Source: Lunularia cruciata (Eukaryota; Streptophyta; Marchantiopsida; Lunulariales; Lunulariaceae). From it: a DNA stretch of 64,000 nucleotides. The notes below the pieces were generated by a model. The model had not been told where the DNA came from. It saw only the letters and a list, made by a program, of their open reading frames with translations, and did no database searches. Positions within the stretch are counted from its first letter, which is position 1. Each line of letters opens with the position of its first letter. Both the position numbers and the translations under genes were made by a program. Shown piece after piece: positions 1-10,893 of the stretch. The stretch covers positions 52,705,001-52,769,000 of the forward strand of contig OX419758.1 of assembly GCA_948567375.1 (NCBI GenBank), in the 5' to 3' direction.

Positions 1-1182
1 GTAAACCCCAATAAGTCATTCCCGAATACCCTGATCTGAATGGCTACGCATGTAAAGCACAACTCGTACTCTGTCTATCGAGTTTGATTATATTTTGTTC
101 TATCATGCTGAATACCGAGTTAATGAAGATGCCACGGTTCCCGAGCATAACGTCAAGTAATGAGGACCTTTTTGCACCGTCGTGTGTAATCTAGGAGGTA
201 AATTACTAACAATCTATCTAATGATTCCTTTGCCTGGCTGGGGGCAGCTGATGTGTTGATCGCAGTAAGGGCGTAACTCGGTAATCCGGACGAGTTTCCA
301 ATCCAGATCAATAGGGTATCCATGGAAGCAATCAATCAAGATTCTTTGAAATGGATGAATTTGCCATAGATGTTATTAGTTTAGGAAGCATTTAATCATG
401 AGTTCTCTTCATGACTAGTATTTATATGTTAAATGAGCTCAACCAATTCCTCTCTAGTATTAGAACTTTTCAATGGACTTTGTGCTACATAGTTACAAGC
501 ATGAATCTTTGAACAAGTGAGTTTAGTTGTCATAAGTGAAACCATTGAATGAGCATAAGCAATCCTTTTCTTGAACTTGAGGCTTGTGTGGGCTTTGGGT
601 CCAATAATAACTAAGGTATCTATATATAGAAACATAGGAGTGTAATGTGGCCATTTCTTAGTTTCTCTAATATTAAAATTATATAAAATTATGGATAAGG
701 TACTTGACACATTTCTCATAGAGAGTGCATGAAAAGTTATTATAGTAAATGTATTACTTTCTTATTTTATAATCTACTTTAAATTTACGTGTCCGTGCTC
801 CACTTACAATAATGAGTAGTGATGGGAGCAATCAGTAGAAAGCGATCACATTACACGATGCTTCTTCCAATGTTCTAGTAATATGTAAACTATATAATTT
901 CCAAAAATTTAAGTACATACAAACAGATCTTGCATATCAATACTATTGGAATTATACTCTATTGCATTATCTTTATTATTTTATCCTTGTTGGGCTTGAT
1001 GGAGTCTTCACATTCCTCTTGTTATCCTACGTGGTCTCCATTCTTGTCGTTTATGACATTATCAACTTCAACAACAAAGCGATGGTGTCCAGAAACATAG
1101 AGCTCACGTGAAATTGTTAAATTTTTCCGATTCACTTAGTCAATTTAGTCAAGATGCTTCACTTTTGTTTTGGACTAGGGGG
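1..1182. other. Unassigned AT-rich sequence
   Basis: No long open frame, repeat seen elsewhere in the window, or recognisable RNA gene was found here. The short open frames are small and show no family motif. It ends at the left boundary of LTR retrotransposon A1. The base before that boundary is part of a short G run, and no matching target duplication is visible at the other end of A1. Confidence 0.5.
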
Positions 1183-1922
1183 TGTAATACTCCAAGGACA
1201 AGAGAAGAGAGAAAACACAGATTGCACACTCAAACATTCGATGCCCCAAGGGAGCACCTTCTCTTTATTATATAGACAAAGAGGATCTCCTCCAAGGAAG
1301 CTCCACCATAGGATTAGGGACACAAATAAGTGACATGTCAGCAAGCTCCACCATTGGATTACTTACTTGGATGGCTGACATGTCTGGTCTAGGTCCTATC
1401 TGGTTGTTCAAACAAGCTTTGACCAAAGGGAATCTTTTAGGGAATCTTCTTGTAGGAATCTCAGAATCACGTGAGTAAGGTACCGTTGGAAAGCTCTCAA
1501 TGCGACAAAGCAGGGGGAGGGAAGGTCAGCCTTCCAACAGAGCAGGGGGGGGGGTCTGCACATTTTTGAAGCCTAATTCATCCGTTTAGGCCTCTGAAAT
1601 TGCCTTCAAAGATTGCATGCATATTTCGGTTCCTACTCTATTAGTAGAAGTCCCCTTTTGGTGATACCTCTTTCTGATCTGTTTAGTCCATCATGTATAA
1701 CATCCTTTCAGATGTTACCAAACCAATTCTCACCTTTAAATCATATGTCTAGCTATTAGTTCTAAGGTTCTCAAGTCTATTTCGATTTCTGCCCTATTAG
1801 TAGAAGTACTCTTTTGGTGATACTTCTATCTTATCTATTTTGATCATCATGTATAACATCATTCTAGATGTTACCAAACCAAATTTCACATCTAGATCAT
1901 ATGGCTAGCTCTTGGTATTACA
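1183..1922 (-). repeat. A1 3' LTR (740 bp)
   Basis: On the plus strand it begins TGTAATACTCC and ends GGTATTACA, so the termini are near-perfect inverted repeats with TG..CA ends. It matches 11464-12195 along its length and the solo LTRs A3-A7 less closely. A pure G run sits near 1542-1553. The inner edge touches a polypurine tract, which identifies it as the 3' LTR of a minus-strand element. Confidence 0.93.
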
Positions 1923-1940
1923 GACCTCCTTCCTTTTAAG
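1923..1940 (-). other. A1 polypurine tract
   Basis: On the minus strand this reads CTTAAAAGGAAGGAGGTC directly against the LTR start, the expected plus-strand primer for LTR retrotransposons. A nearly identical tract sits at 32502-32519 in A2. Confidence 0.85.
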
Positions 1941-3225
1941 ACGCAACGTCCTCGTTGTGCAATTGTTGCTCAAATGCTTGCACCAACACAGGTGCATGTG
2001 CCAAATTGGCAGCGGGCTCCCAAGTGGCTTCATAGAGAAGGTAACCTTTCCATTGTACTTGATAGTCCACCCGCGGATGGCGAGTACCACACATGCGTTT
2101 TTGGAGAATCCGCTCCACTTCATATTCCTCTGTACCATCAATGAGTGTCGGACAAGGTCGAATGTCTTGTGTGACCCTGGCTTGATTGGGGAGCATATCT
2201 GCATAGTAGGGAGACATGGAACATTGGATGGATCTTCATGTGTGGTGGTAGCTCAAGGTGATAGGCCACAGCACCGATGCGACAAAGAATCGAGAAAGGC
2301 CCAATAAAACGAGGTCTGAGCTTACGAGGTCTAACTAATGTGAGGTTGGTTGTCAATAGCCACACTTGATCCCCAACATTGAACTCCATGTGCCTACAGT
2401 GTGCATCAACATACTACTTCTGTCGATTTTGTGCAATCTGTAATCTGTGCTTAGCACTCTCCACACCTTGTTGGATTCTAGAAACAAATGTGTTGACTGC
2501 ATTGACCTTGGTAGCCATTGGATGGATCTTCATCAAGCTAGAAGGTGTGAAGGGATGCTCACCATACATAAGGAAGAATGGAGTGACATGGGTTGATGCA
2601 TTCACTAAATTGTTGTAAGCAAATTCCACCAACAGGAGTAGGGTGTCCCACCTCTCTTGCTCTTCTAAGGTGAAGCGCGTAACATGTCTTCAATCGTGCG
2701 ATCAGCCCGCTCAGTTTGGCCATCTGTTTGTGGGTGGTAAGTTGTGGACATGGCCAACTTGGTTTTGAAGAAACCAAAGAGTGTTTGCCAAAACAAACTG
2801 GTGAATTGGGTGCTTCTATCGGTGATGAGTACTCTAGACAAGCCATGGTGAGCAAAGATTGCATCTAAGTATAATTGAGCTAGTTGTGGAGCGGTCACCT
2901 CCTTGGTGGTAGGGCATACATGAATCATTTTGCTGAGCCGGTCCACAAAGACCACAATGGAGTCAAACTTTGAGGTGGTCTTGGGTAATTCACAGACGAG
3001 ATCCATACTCACTTGTTCCCAACGTTAGGTAGGAGTGGGGAGAGGTTGAAGGAGCCCTGCAAGAGCTTGATTCGAAGCTTTGTTCTGTTGACAAAGTAGG
3101 CAGCTATGCACATAGTCCATCATGTCGTTGCTCATCTTGGGCCAATAGTAATGGCGCTTGACTGCATCTAAGGTCTTGTCCACTCCGACATGAGCTACAA
3201 TGGCCAAATCATGACATTCCGCTAG
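1936..3225 (-). pseudogene. A1 integrase with C-terminal chromodomain (broken)
   Basis: Ty3-type integrase inserts the cDNA; the chromodomain is thought to guide it to modified histones. A zinc-binding part at 3025-3207 keeps the CLLC pair. The catalytic core at 2665-3012 shows MSMDLV for the first Asp, LITDRSTQF for the second, and the Glu in HPQTDGQTER. A central stretch at 2414-2632 reads VEFAYNN and YGEHPF. The C-terminal GPF-type module at 2138-2389 has RPRFIGPF. The chromodomain at 1936-2217 has EEYEVERIL, YQVQWKGY and ATWEP, the typical fold residues. The segments lie in more than one frame, so one or more frameshifts separate core and tail. Catalytic residues survive but the gene is not continuous. 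Confidence 0.92.
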
Positions 3226-3500
3226 AATGGTGGTGCGTAATTCTGGGACATTTGGGATCTATAATCTGCCATCCCGAAAGGTGAGTCCTTGGGTGCTTGT
3301 GACACCTTTGGATGATTGTGCTTCAACAATCTGTGGATCAGTTTTTGTAGCAGCTAGAATCTCTTGCCAGAATTCAGGGTTAATCTTAACTTCTACCACC
3401 AAGTTGTTGGCCATTGGCATGCGGGTGAATGCATCTACAAGTTGCTTCTTACCTTCCATGGAGGTGATTGTCATGTTGAAGCGTTGTCGCCACTCTACCC
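3226..3500 (-). pseudogene. A1 RNase H C-terminal and linker segment
   Basis: Minus-strand reading 3522-3259 includes RVEWRQRFNMTITSMEGKKQ and LVDAFTRMP, the linker after RNase H seen in Ty3 polyproteins (normally ending in VADALSR). Its upstream part lies on the far side of solo LTR C1, at 4193 onward. At 34050-34080 the related element A2 reads across the same point without interruption, which proves the split is an insertion. Confidence 0.85.
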
Positions 3501-4192
3501 TGTGAGCCGGCCTGTCTCTCACTCAGGATGAACCTCTGATGGCTATTATGGTAGCGCACCATGGACTAAGAAGGCAAGGAACTCGAACTCCATCATACTC
3601 CTCCAAGGCTAACACTCCAAGACTCAAGACATTGCTCATTAGAGAACTCAATGAGAGAGAGATAGTTGCAAACAAAAGGATGATAAGTACCTCCTCACCC
3701 CTTGTTTATATACTTGTGAAATAGTTATGTACCAAAGTTACTAATTACCGTAGTAACTCAAGTTACTAGACTAAAAGTCAAGTAAAGTCAAAAAGTAGAA
3801 AGGAATATCCATTCACATGGGCATATTCCCCTAAGCATGTGGTCTTATCTTGACCCAACCACTAAGTCAAGGATTCCTTCACATGGGCTATCCTTGGACT
3901 AAAGAAGAATCCAAAACAAAAAGGCTTGCTGGCCCAAGAGTTCTCAACTCTTTCCTCAAAGCCAAACACCTAGGAATAATACCAAGTCAACACACTAAAA
4001 TCCAAAATAGTGGTGCTCATCTTTTCTACTTCCTCTAAAGTAAGGTCCCCTCTATCTTAGCTTTGACTAACTTTAGCTAACCATGACTAATATAGAACCA
4101 TCCTTTATCTCTATATACATAATATCTCTTAAGTACTTGTAATGCCAAGCTAAATATCACAATACCACACACATGCACACATGGGTGTTACA
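3501..4192 (-). repeat. Solo LTR C1 (F family) inserted in A1 RNase H
   Basis: 692 bp with ends TGTGAGCCGG and GTGTTACA. Flanks are ACCC at 3497-3500 and GCCC at 4193-4196, an imperfect 4-bp target duplication; the empty site is visible in A2 near 34060. Homologous copies lie at 37882-38587 and as the two LTRs of element F (31502-31911 with 45807-46112, and 51764-52444). A 61-residue plus-strand frame at 3539-3724 recurs in other copies but is antisense to F and only reflects LTR conservation. Confidence 0.9.
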
Positions 4193-4953
4193 GCCCACCG
4201 AATTTGGCGATGAGATAGACCCTTCTACGTCTTGAGGTAGACTAGAGGTTTGTGGTCTGTCTCTACTTCAAATGCCTTCTTGCCCAGGTAGTGCTTCCAA
4301 TGCTTGGTTGCTAGAACGATGGCCAACTCTTCTTGTTCTGTGGTATGGTAGTTGCGCTCTACCGATAATAACTTTTGAGAGAAATATGCAATTGGATGCC
4401 ATCCGTCATGCCACTCTTGTTGTAGGACTGCTCCTATTGCTACGCCTGATGCATCTGTAGCCAACTTGATTGGACGTTTTGGGTCATACCACTTCAAGAT
4501 TGGTGCATGTAGCAAGGCGGCCTTCAATTCTTGAAAGGCCAACTCTTGTGCAGTTCCCCATGTCCACTTCTTCTCCTTGCCAGGTAGTGCCGTTAAAGGT
4601 TGTGCAACCTTGGAGAAGTCATTGACATATCTACGATAGAATCCTGTCAACCCCAAGAAGCTCTTAAGTTGAGTTTGATCTTTTGGGGCACTCCATTTTT
4701 GAATGACCTCTATTTTATCTGTCAATACTTGAATGCACTCTGCACTTACTCTATGCCCTAAGTAGTCTACTTTAGACTTGCCAAACTCACACTTTGAGAT
4801 TTTGGCATACAATTGATTCTATCTTAGAATCTAGAGGACCTCTAGTAGATGGTGTTTGTGTTCTATCATTGTGCCACTATATACAAAGATATCATCCAAG
4901 AAGACGATAACAAACTTATCCAAGTATGGACAAAATATGTCATTCATTAGACT
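4193..4953 (-). pseudogene. A1 reverse transcriptase C-terminus and RNase H (broken)
   Basis: Reading minus from 4953, the RT palm motif FLDD is encoded at 4891-4902, followed by the connection CEFGKSKVDYLGHRVS and SFLGLTGFYRRYV. RNase H follows with ATDASG (first Asp), TEQEELAIVLA (Glu) and VETDHKPLVYL (Asp). The RT N-terminal half is separated by element B and continues at 8654. The C1 insertion cuts the frame after the last RNase H motif. Catalytic residues are intact, so this part was functional before the insertions. Confidence 0.92.
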
Positions 4954-5660
4954 TGTGGTACCCACATTTCTTTGTTTTTCTATGGTTAGTAGTGTTTAAG
5001 AGACGAAGTAAGCACAGAAAGTCAAATTGCGGACAAAGAATGGACGGAAGTAACTTCGGAGGAAAGCCAAAGAAGCTGACATCGGATCTGATGATGGAGG
5101 TACTCAGAAGAGGAGTACACCGGGAACAGTCCAAAGATCACCGTCTTCGGGTTGGAAAATGCAGGAAAGACAAAGACCGTTTAACAACCTCTGTACGTGG
5201 CAAGAAAGTACATTTCAAGGAACGGCGGGGGCAGAAGAATCAGGTCTTGACAGTGACCGGGAGTGCATGCAGAAGAGAGAAAATCACCGACAAAATTGAC
5301 TAAAGAATGATTGTGATTTGGGGCAATATAAAATTGCAATTGCGCAGGAGGAATTCGAACACTCTGAGTAAATTCCCAATTCCTTTGAGTAGTCGTCCTG
5401 TAGTAATGCATGTCCCGAAGCCCATCGAGAGTGAGATTTTCCGAAACCCTGAGGGAGTTAGAGTGTCTCGTCCAAGAGAGGGTCTTGTTTTCCAACAGCG
5501 TAGAACAAGAGAACAAATCATGGCGAAGAAGGTGACCAATGCGCTGGCGGTGAGAGGTTTTGCAATCTGAAGAGTAGATGTAGTAGCTAGGATCAAAGTC
5601 TTGGTAAGACTTTGTATTACATTTTTAGCATGGAACTGGAATTTCAGTTTTCCGGGAGTA
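4954..5660 (+). other. Element B 5' region
   Basis: The same frame as the main ORF is open here apart from a few stops (first at 5301, next at 5568), with Arg/Lys-rich readings, so the coding region may begin further upstream than the chosen ATG at 5661. No primer site like those of A, E or D was found, nor any copy of the element's 3' end. Confidence 0.4.
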
Positions 5661-7691
5661 ATGGCAGAAATTGCTGCCAGTAATTGTGAGGAGGGTCTCG
5701 AGGTGGAGGGAAAGAGAAGCAATCCGGCTTGATGGACTGAGTCGGATTGGAAATTAGTATTGGGGAGAGAAGCAGGAGAGCCGACAGGGATCACCTTCTA
5801 TCAAAAGTGTGATGATGCAGAGGAGACGGCGGAGATCCGTAACTTGTTTTTTGCTTCGAGAACTACAAATGGTTACAAGGTGGAATCCTATTGGGACCCG
5901 ATCCAAAGAAGTATCGTGGGGGCGATGATGGCCATGTTCAAGCCAGAACGAACAACTTACGTGACCATGCAGCAAACAGTCTTCTTCCATCAGATGTTTG
6001 CAGGAGTACCAGTGAATTGGGCAAAGTGCTTCCATCACCGAACAAGGCAGATGGTGGTGAATTGGAGAACAAGCTCGCCACCGCATTATTTTGCACCGTT
6101 TGTGGATCATTTCTACTTTGGGCTGAACTTGCTGTTCAAAGACAAGCGTCATTGTATGGTCTTGCACATGCACCTTGATTTGAGACGAGAAGTAGACAAT
6201 GAGGAGCGCCAATATATGCTGCATCTGTGAGCAAATGACGAGTACTTTGCAAGGACGGGACAGTGGAAGATCAAAGATGTTACCAATCCAAAGATAAAGA
6301 AGCAAAGTAAACCCAAAGAAGCCAAGTCGTCGCCCATACAAAGAAAGACTTGGAAGCTAATGTTGAAGACTGCTAAAGTCGTAAGAGGGGCATCATCGGG
6401 ATCGGAGTTTGATGAAGAAACTACGTCGCAGGAAGAGGACTCGGAAGAAGAAGAGCTCACCTTGAAAAGTGAGGAGTCAAGGAGCGAAAGTGAGGGAGAG
6501 CCAAAAGTCCAGCAATCGGTGGTAGTAAGTGAGGCTGGTGAGGCGATGGTGGAGAACAAGCCAAGACCCAAAGCGAAGGAGGAGTATCTTGCGGGGCCGA
6601 GTTCAAGAGGCCAAGACAAAGACAATGCCGACATGATGAAGATACAAAGATTGCAACTTCAAATGAAGGAGCCGATGACGCAAGAGAAGACTCCAGACGA
6701 AGGTGGCGATGAGGAAGACAACTTCCACGAGATAACATACTTGACAAAGGTGGTCACACCATTGCTCGAGCTGTTGAAAGAACATCGGAGAGGAATTGCC
6801 CAAGATCGAAGGAAAGGGATGAATGAGCTGCAGGTGGTGAAGCATCTGTTGAATGAAGTGCAGGAGCTGTAGGAGCAACAAGTCCAAAGACATGAAGAAA
6901 TTGAAGAACTTCAGAGAGAGGAAGACTAGAGGAAGAAAATGCTAAGCCGGCTACAAGGAAGCTGCGCAGAGAAGGAGAAGGAATTGCAAAAGCAAGCCGG
7001 AGAATTGAAGGAGCAGGCAATGTGGCTGAGCAAGATGAAGGAGGAAGTGAGTGATGTGCGCATCGAGAATGTCCATTTGAAGACGATGACCATCGTGATG
7101 GAGTAGGAGTTGGACAGCTTGAAGAAGAGTGCCGCAGCAAAAGATCAAGCATGGCAGAGAGAGTTGACGTCCAGGCAAGAAGAAGAAGAGCGATTGCGAG
7201 AACTTGTCAAGAGCGTGGAACAACAAAATATGTAGTGTGCAGAGGAGAAGAAGATGCTTGCTGCAAAATACAAAGACGAGTTGAAGATGTATTGTGAGGA
7301 GTTGAAGGTAGAACGCTCTTGAGGATATGAGTTGGAATCAGTAGGAGAAATTGCGGGGAAATTAAGAGCAATCTTAAGCACGGAGGCTGAAGGAAGATTG
7401 GAAGAAGCTCGCCTACATGAGCTAAAATTACTTGTGCAGGAGACTCGGAAGCAAAAAGCCAAGGACGTGGACATGAACACATTGCTGATTTGGTTGAGAG
7501 AGCGTGTAGATAGGAAAATCTTAGAGGTAGAAAATAATGTTAGTCTTAGGTTGGATTTAGTCAAATTGGAGTTAGAGAAAATTTGGACTAGTGTGATAGT
7601 GGAGAAGAAACCCAATGTTGCAGAAGTAGGAGTTCAAGTGTCATCGGACTTGCGAATTGATACATTAGAGAAGAGTGGGGTCAAGAAATAA
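5661..7691 (+). pseudogene. Element B unidentified ORF, ~677 codons, acidic centre and C-terminal coiled coil
   Basis: One frame runs from ATG 5661 to TAA 7689-7691 with seven internal stops (5730, 6228, 6870, 6927, 7104, 7233, 7320) and no frameshift that I can detect. The N-terminal half contains a folded-looking stretch (about codons 50-190) with FFHQMFAGVPVNWAKCF and HYFAPFVDHFYF. It distantly recalls the gag-like or 'plant transposon protein' regions next to plant retroelements, but this is weak. A Glu/Ser-rich acidic block follows (about 6400-6560). From about 6840 to 7600 the sequence is rich in Glu, Lys, Gln and Leu in heptad-like order, for example KELQKQAGELKEQAMWLSKM, predicting a long coiled coil. 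No RT, integrase or transposase motif is present. Function is unknown. The start is chosen because homogeneous coding-like sequence begins near it. Confidence 0.6.
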
Positions 7692-8653
7692 GAGTGTAGA
7701 TAAATTACCCATGAGCTCAATTGAAGATTGTAGTGAAGAAGTCATAGAATTAGTGAAGAAATTAGTAGAATTAGTCATACCCGAAGAAGGTGAAGTAATA
7801 GGAAGATCATTGGGTTTGGAAGCCAATGATGAGGTAGACATTGGATCGGGATAGAAGTCAATTTTGAGATAAGAAGAGGCAGATATGAAACGATAAACTA
7901 TCACTTGGGATCTGTAGGTAGGAAAAGATGTTAGGAAGCGGTGTCTAGGTAGGCGAGTCTGCCGTTTGCTTCAGTATTTAAGGGGAGCATTTGCAATACG
8001 ATGTTATTAAGTATTCATATTTCTGAAGATAGATAAAGCGAAGTGTTGTTCTCAGTACTCGTTGCTTAAGCTTAATTCCGGTTGTCAATTTTGTGTTTGT
8101 GTTTGTGAGTGTGTGGAGAATTCCAAAGAGCAAGTCAGTGTGTCTGTGGATGTTGGAATTTACAGCCTTGATCTTCATTTTGTGTGTTTGATCCTGAGTG
8201 AAGTGCATCGGAGCAATGCCTTGACAGATCTGAGAGGAATTGTAGTGTTGGTAGTATTCTGCATTGGTGAGTGCAACATGAAGTTGATGTGAAGCAATTT
8301 CAATTGAGGAAGTTGTGCCTTCAGTGGAGAGGTGGAACACAATTCTGAGGCAAAATTGGTCTTTGCAGTGAAGTGCCGTCTTCGAGAGAATCTGAATCAT
8401 CACAATCAAGAGTTGTTTGGACAGAATTTACTATGTTGTGATTATATGTGTGTATTCGTGACGAGTTGTCAAGATTGTGAGCTTGTTACTCTCTTTTGGG
8501 TGTAGTTTCTACCTAAGAGATTAAAGAGGCAATCAAGAAGAACTGCAATGGTGACTTTTGACTTTGTATTTGACCAATTCTGGATAGTATCTTTGCGGGA
8601 ACAAACTTTATTTACCCGATTACCGCAAAAGTGATATTTGCCGGGTTGTCACA
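7692..8653 (+). promoter_or_regulatory. Element B 3' noncoding region with TATA-like box
   Basis: No open frame of note. A TATTTAAGGGG string near 7973-7983 resembles the promoter core of a plant LTR, followed by T/G-rich sequence around 8090-8200. This would fit the 3' LTR of an element whose 5' LTR is missing, but no matching 5' copy exists in B. The end TTGTCACA at 8646-8653 abuts the target duplication. Confidence 0.4.
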
Positions 8654-9130
8654 AGACTCATGAGAGTGGCAAGTGCATTGGTGAGGCCAAAAGGCATCAC
8701 AAGATACTCAAAATGGCCATACTTGGTTCGAAAGGCAGTTTTGTACACGTCCTCCTCTGCATTTTGGATTTTATTGTAATCGCTCCGCAAGTCCAGTTTG
8801 GTGAAGTATCTCACTCCATGGAGTTGATCAAACAAGTCATCCATGTGAGGTAAGGGGTATTTTTTCTTCACTGTTTGTTGATTAAGACCCCGATAGTCAA
8901 TGCACATGCGTATTGTACCATCCTTCTTCTTCACAAACAAGACAAGGGCCCCATATGGTGATACGTTAGGTTGGATGAACCCTTTCTGTAGCATCTCCTC
9001 AATTTGAGTCTTACACTCCTCCAACTCATGAGGTGATAGGCGATATGGGGCCTCACAAGGAGGTGTCTTCTTGGGAGTGTCTCAATTTTGTGATCTACTC
9101 GCCTTTTTGGTGGTAGTCCTAAGGGTAGAT
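8654..9130 (-). pseudogene. A1 reverse transcriptase N-terminal half
   Basis: Reading minus from about 9130, the segment gives FQDVFLDDLP, then [45 protein letters not shown] and [13 protein letters not shown], the ordered fingers and palm motifs of Ty3 RT. It stops at the B insertion and resumes at 4953 with the FLDD box. A frameshift lies between the protease frame and this frame. Gly has been replaced in LRSGY-type motif (reads LRSDY). Confidence 0.92.
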
Positions 9131-9720
9131 CATCAAGAAAGACATCTTGAAACTCATCCACCAAATCCTTCAATTTCTCAAGAATTTTTCTATTGAGTTT
9201 TGCACTCTGGACTTCTCTTATTAGACCCATAAAACATCTATCGGTCTTATAGACAGTTGCCATCCCTACAACATATAGAGGCAGTTTTTGCATGTGTGAT
9301 TTTTCTTTAACCCCAATGATTGACCATTGGTGGGTTCTCACTACTTTCTTTCTCCAATCCACCATAGGGTTGTATTGCTCTATCCATGGCATGCCTAAAA
9401 TTTCATCATAACGAGCTAATTGTATCACTCGCCACTCAATTGCTTCCTGATATCCTCCTATAGAGAGGGTTACCCATCTAGGTAATGATTCAATCCTCTC
9501 TGTTTGCCCATTTGGTAACTCTACTTCTTCACTTCCATCTCTCTCTAGATCCATTCCCAATCTTATTGCAACAGAGTGAGAACCAAAATTCTCTATTGCT
9601 CTCGGATCTATTAATACTCTCACTTGATTACCTTCTAGGATTCCATTCATGAAAATCAATTGTGAGGTTGCCTTTCGAGATCTTTGCACATTATTCTTCT
9701 TCCTTCCCTTGCTTTTTTGC
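9131..9720 (-). pseudogene. A1 aspartic protease (catalytic motif altered)
   Basis: Retropepsin region that would cut the gag-pol polyprotein. The segment VRVLIDPRAIENF corresponds to the usual LIDSGATxNF, so the DSG catalytic triplet reads DPR. The downstream ILGMPWI is the C-terminal family motif (usually LLGMDWL). It lies between the gag zinc knuckle and RT as expected. The broken DSG argues that the copy was already inactive or has decayed. Confidence 0.88.
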
Positions 9721-10862
9721 TTCCCTATTGAGCCAATAAGGCCACAAGGTACATTTACTGGTGATCTTTATTTTCCAAAGTGATTTCCACCTCCTCCTCT
9801 TCAATGTGCCTCTCCATGTTGTTCAAAGATTGCCAATACAAAGGCCGAGGGCCTCTAGGGAAATGAGTGCAATAGTTGGTAGATATGTGCCCAATATGGC
9901 TACAATTGTAACAATGGTGTTGTTCTACTTGAATCCCTTCTCCTTGTGGGACTCCATCTCTTTGGGACTCCATCTCTTTGTTCTTCTACCCGTCCCCGGT
10001 CCCCTTGAAGCGGTTGTGCTCCTCGATCCCAGAATTGAAGGTTACCCAATTCCATAGGTACTGGTCCACCCATGTGTGGCATTTCTGCTTGATAATGTTG
10101 AGGTGGAACTACTCCTTCACCTCCACCTAATGCTCCTATTATTCTCTGCGCACAAGCAATGGCTTCAAATATCATGCGAGGATTTTGCACCATGACTTCT
10201 TGGCAAATCCGCTCTTTCAACCCTTGTTTGAAATTGTCGAGAGCCTTTGCTGGACTCATGTCAATAATTGCAACTTGTAGATCCAGAAATGCCTCCACAT
10301 ACTCTTGTACGCTATTCTTTTGTCTCAATCCCCATAGTCGGGTTCAAGCCATCTGCATAGAATCCACCAATTGGAAATTCTTCAACAGTCCTTCTTGCAT
10401 TGTTGTCTATGTGACCTCCCTTCTCTCTGCCAGCATGGATCGTTCCCAAGCATCATACCATGTGAGGGCTTTATCGGTCAAGTACCCACATGCAAACACG
10501 CCTGCAGTATGCTTTGTGATCTCTGTTGAGAACAATCTGAAATATTGATTCATTCTCGAGATCCAATTTTCCATGACTCCCATCGTACGCTGCCCCTTGT
10601 AAGGCTCGATGTTGCAGGTCTTCTTCATCCGGAGTAGCAATGTGGCTTCATTGTTGATAGGGTTCGTAGGCACGGGTGCCTCTCCAAGTACTTCAGTCGC
10701 AAGTACTGGGTTTTGAGATGGCTTCTCTTCTTGCATGGCTTGATCGTTCTTGAGGATCTTCACTTGACTTTGTAATGTCTCCATGGTCATCCTTAATCTC
10801 TCGAAATGCATTCAACATCCCTTGCATTCCTTGCACCAGCTCTTGCAAGTGCGGATCCATGG
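9721..10862 (-). pseudogene. A1 gag with zinc knuckle (broken)
   Basis: Capsid/nucleocapsid protein. The N-terminus starts at MDPHLQELVQGM (ATG near 10862) with a predicted coiled helix. The capsid-like part follows with NIEPYKGQ, WISRMNQYF and GYLTDKALTWYDAW, then SVQEYVEAFLDLQ and ALDNFKQGLK. The nucleocapsid has CYNCSHIGHISTNYC, a canonical CX2CX4HX4C knuckle, near 9895-9925. Small frameshifts divide it into three pieces. A2 at 35800-36975 carries the same protein in worse condition. Confidence 0.9.
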
Positions 10863-10893
10863 TTCCTGCAACACTCAATTGCTAATGTCTACT

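Larger units (their letters stand above)
4954..8653 (+). mobile_element. Element B: 3,700-bp insertion with perfect 5-bp target duplication, class unknown
   Basis: AGACT occurs at 4949-4953 and again at 8654-8658, and deleting the insert restores the RT sequence of A1 as judged against A2 near 34820. The ends are TGTGGTACCC and GGTTGTCACA, so they are TG..CA with a short imperfect inverted repeat (TGTG plus ACCC spaced differently). No long direct repeat could be found between its two ends, so it is not a standard two-LTR element. There is no poly-A tail. It is less AT-rich than its surroundings and carries one long degraded ORF (5661-7691), then about 960 bp of noncoding sequence with a TATA-like box. 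It could be a non-autonomous LTR element that lost one LTR, a split-repeat element, or an unusual DNA transposon. I cannot decide. Confidence 0.8.

Noticed and set aside
3539-3724. Recurring ~60-70 codon plus-strand ORF in C repeats (also 31540-31773 and 51777-51995)
   Set aside because: It lies inside LTRs and is antisense to element F. Its recurrence follows from LTR homology, and copies differ by frame-breaking indels.
5754-6341. 195-codon minus-strand ORF inside element B
   Set aside because: It is the antisense shadow of the main plus-strand frame and lacks motifs or conservation.
4954-8653. Element B as an ordinary LTR retrotransposon
   Set aside because: I compared the two ends and found no direct repeat beyond the TG..CA bases, and no primer site near the 5' end.
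4954-8653. Element B as a processed retrocopy of a host mRNA
   Set aside because: There is no poly-A tail, and the fixed 5-bp duplication with TG..CA ends fits an integrase- or transposase-type insertion better than LINE-mediated copying.
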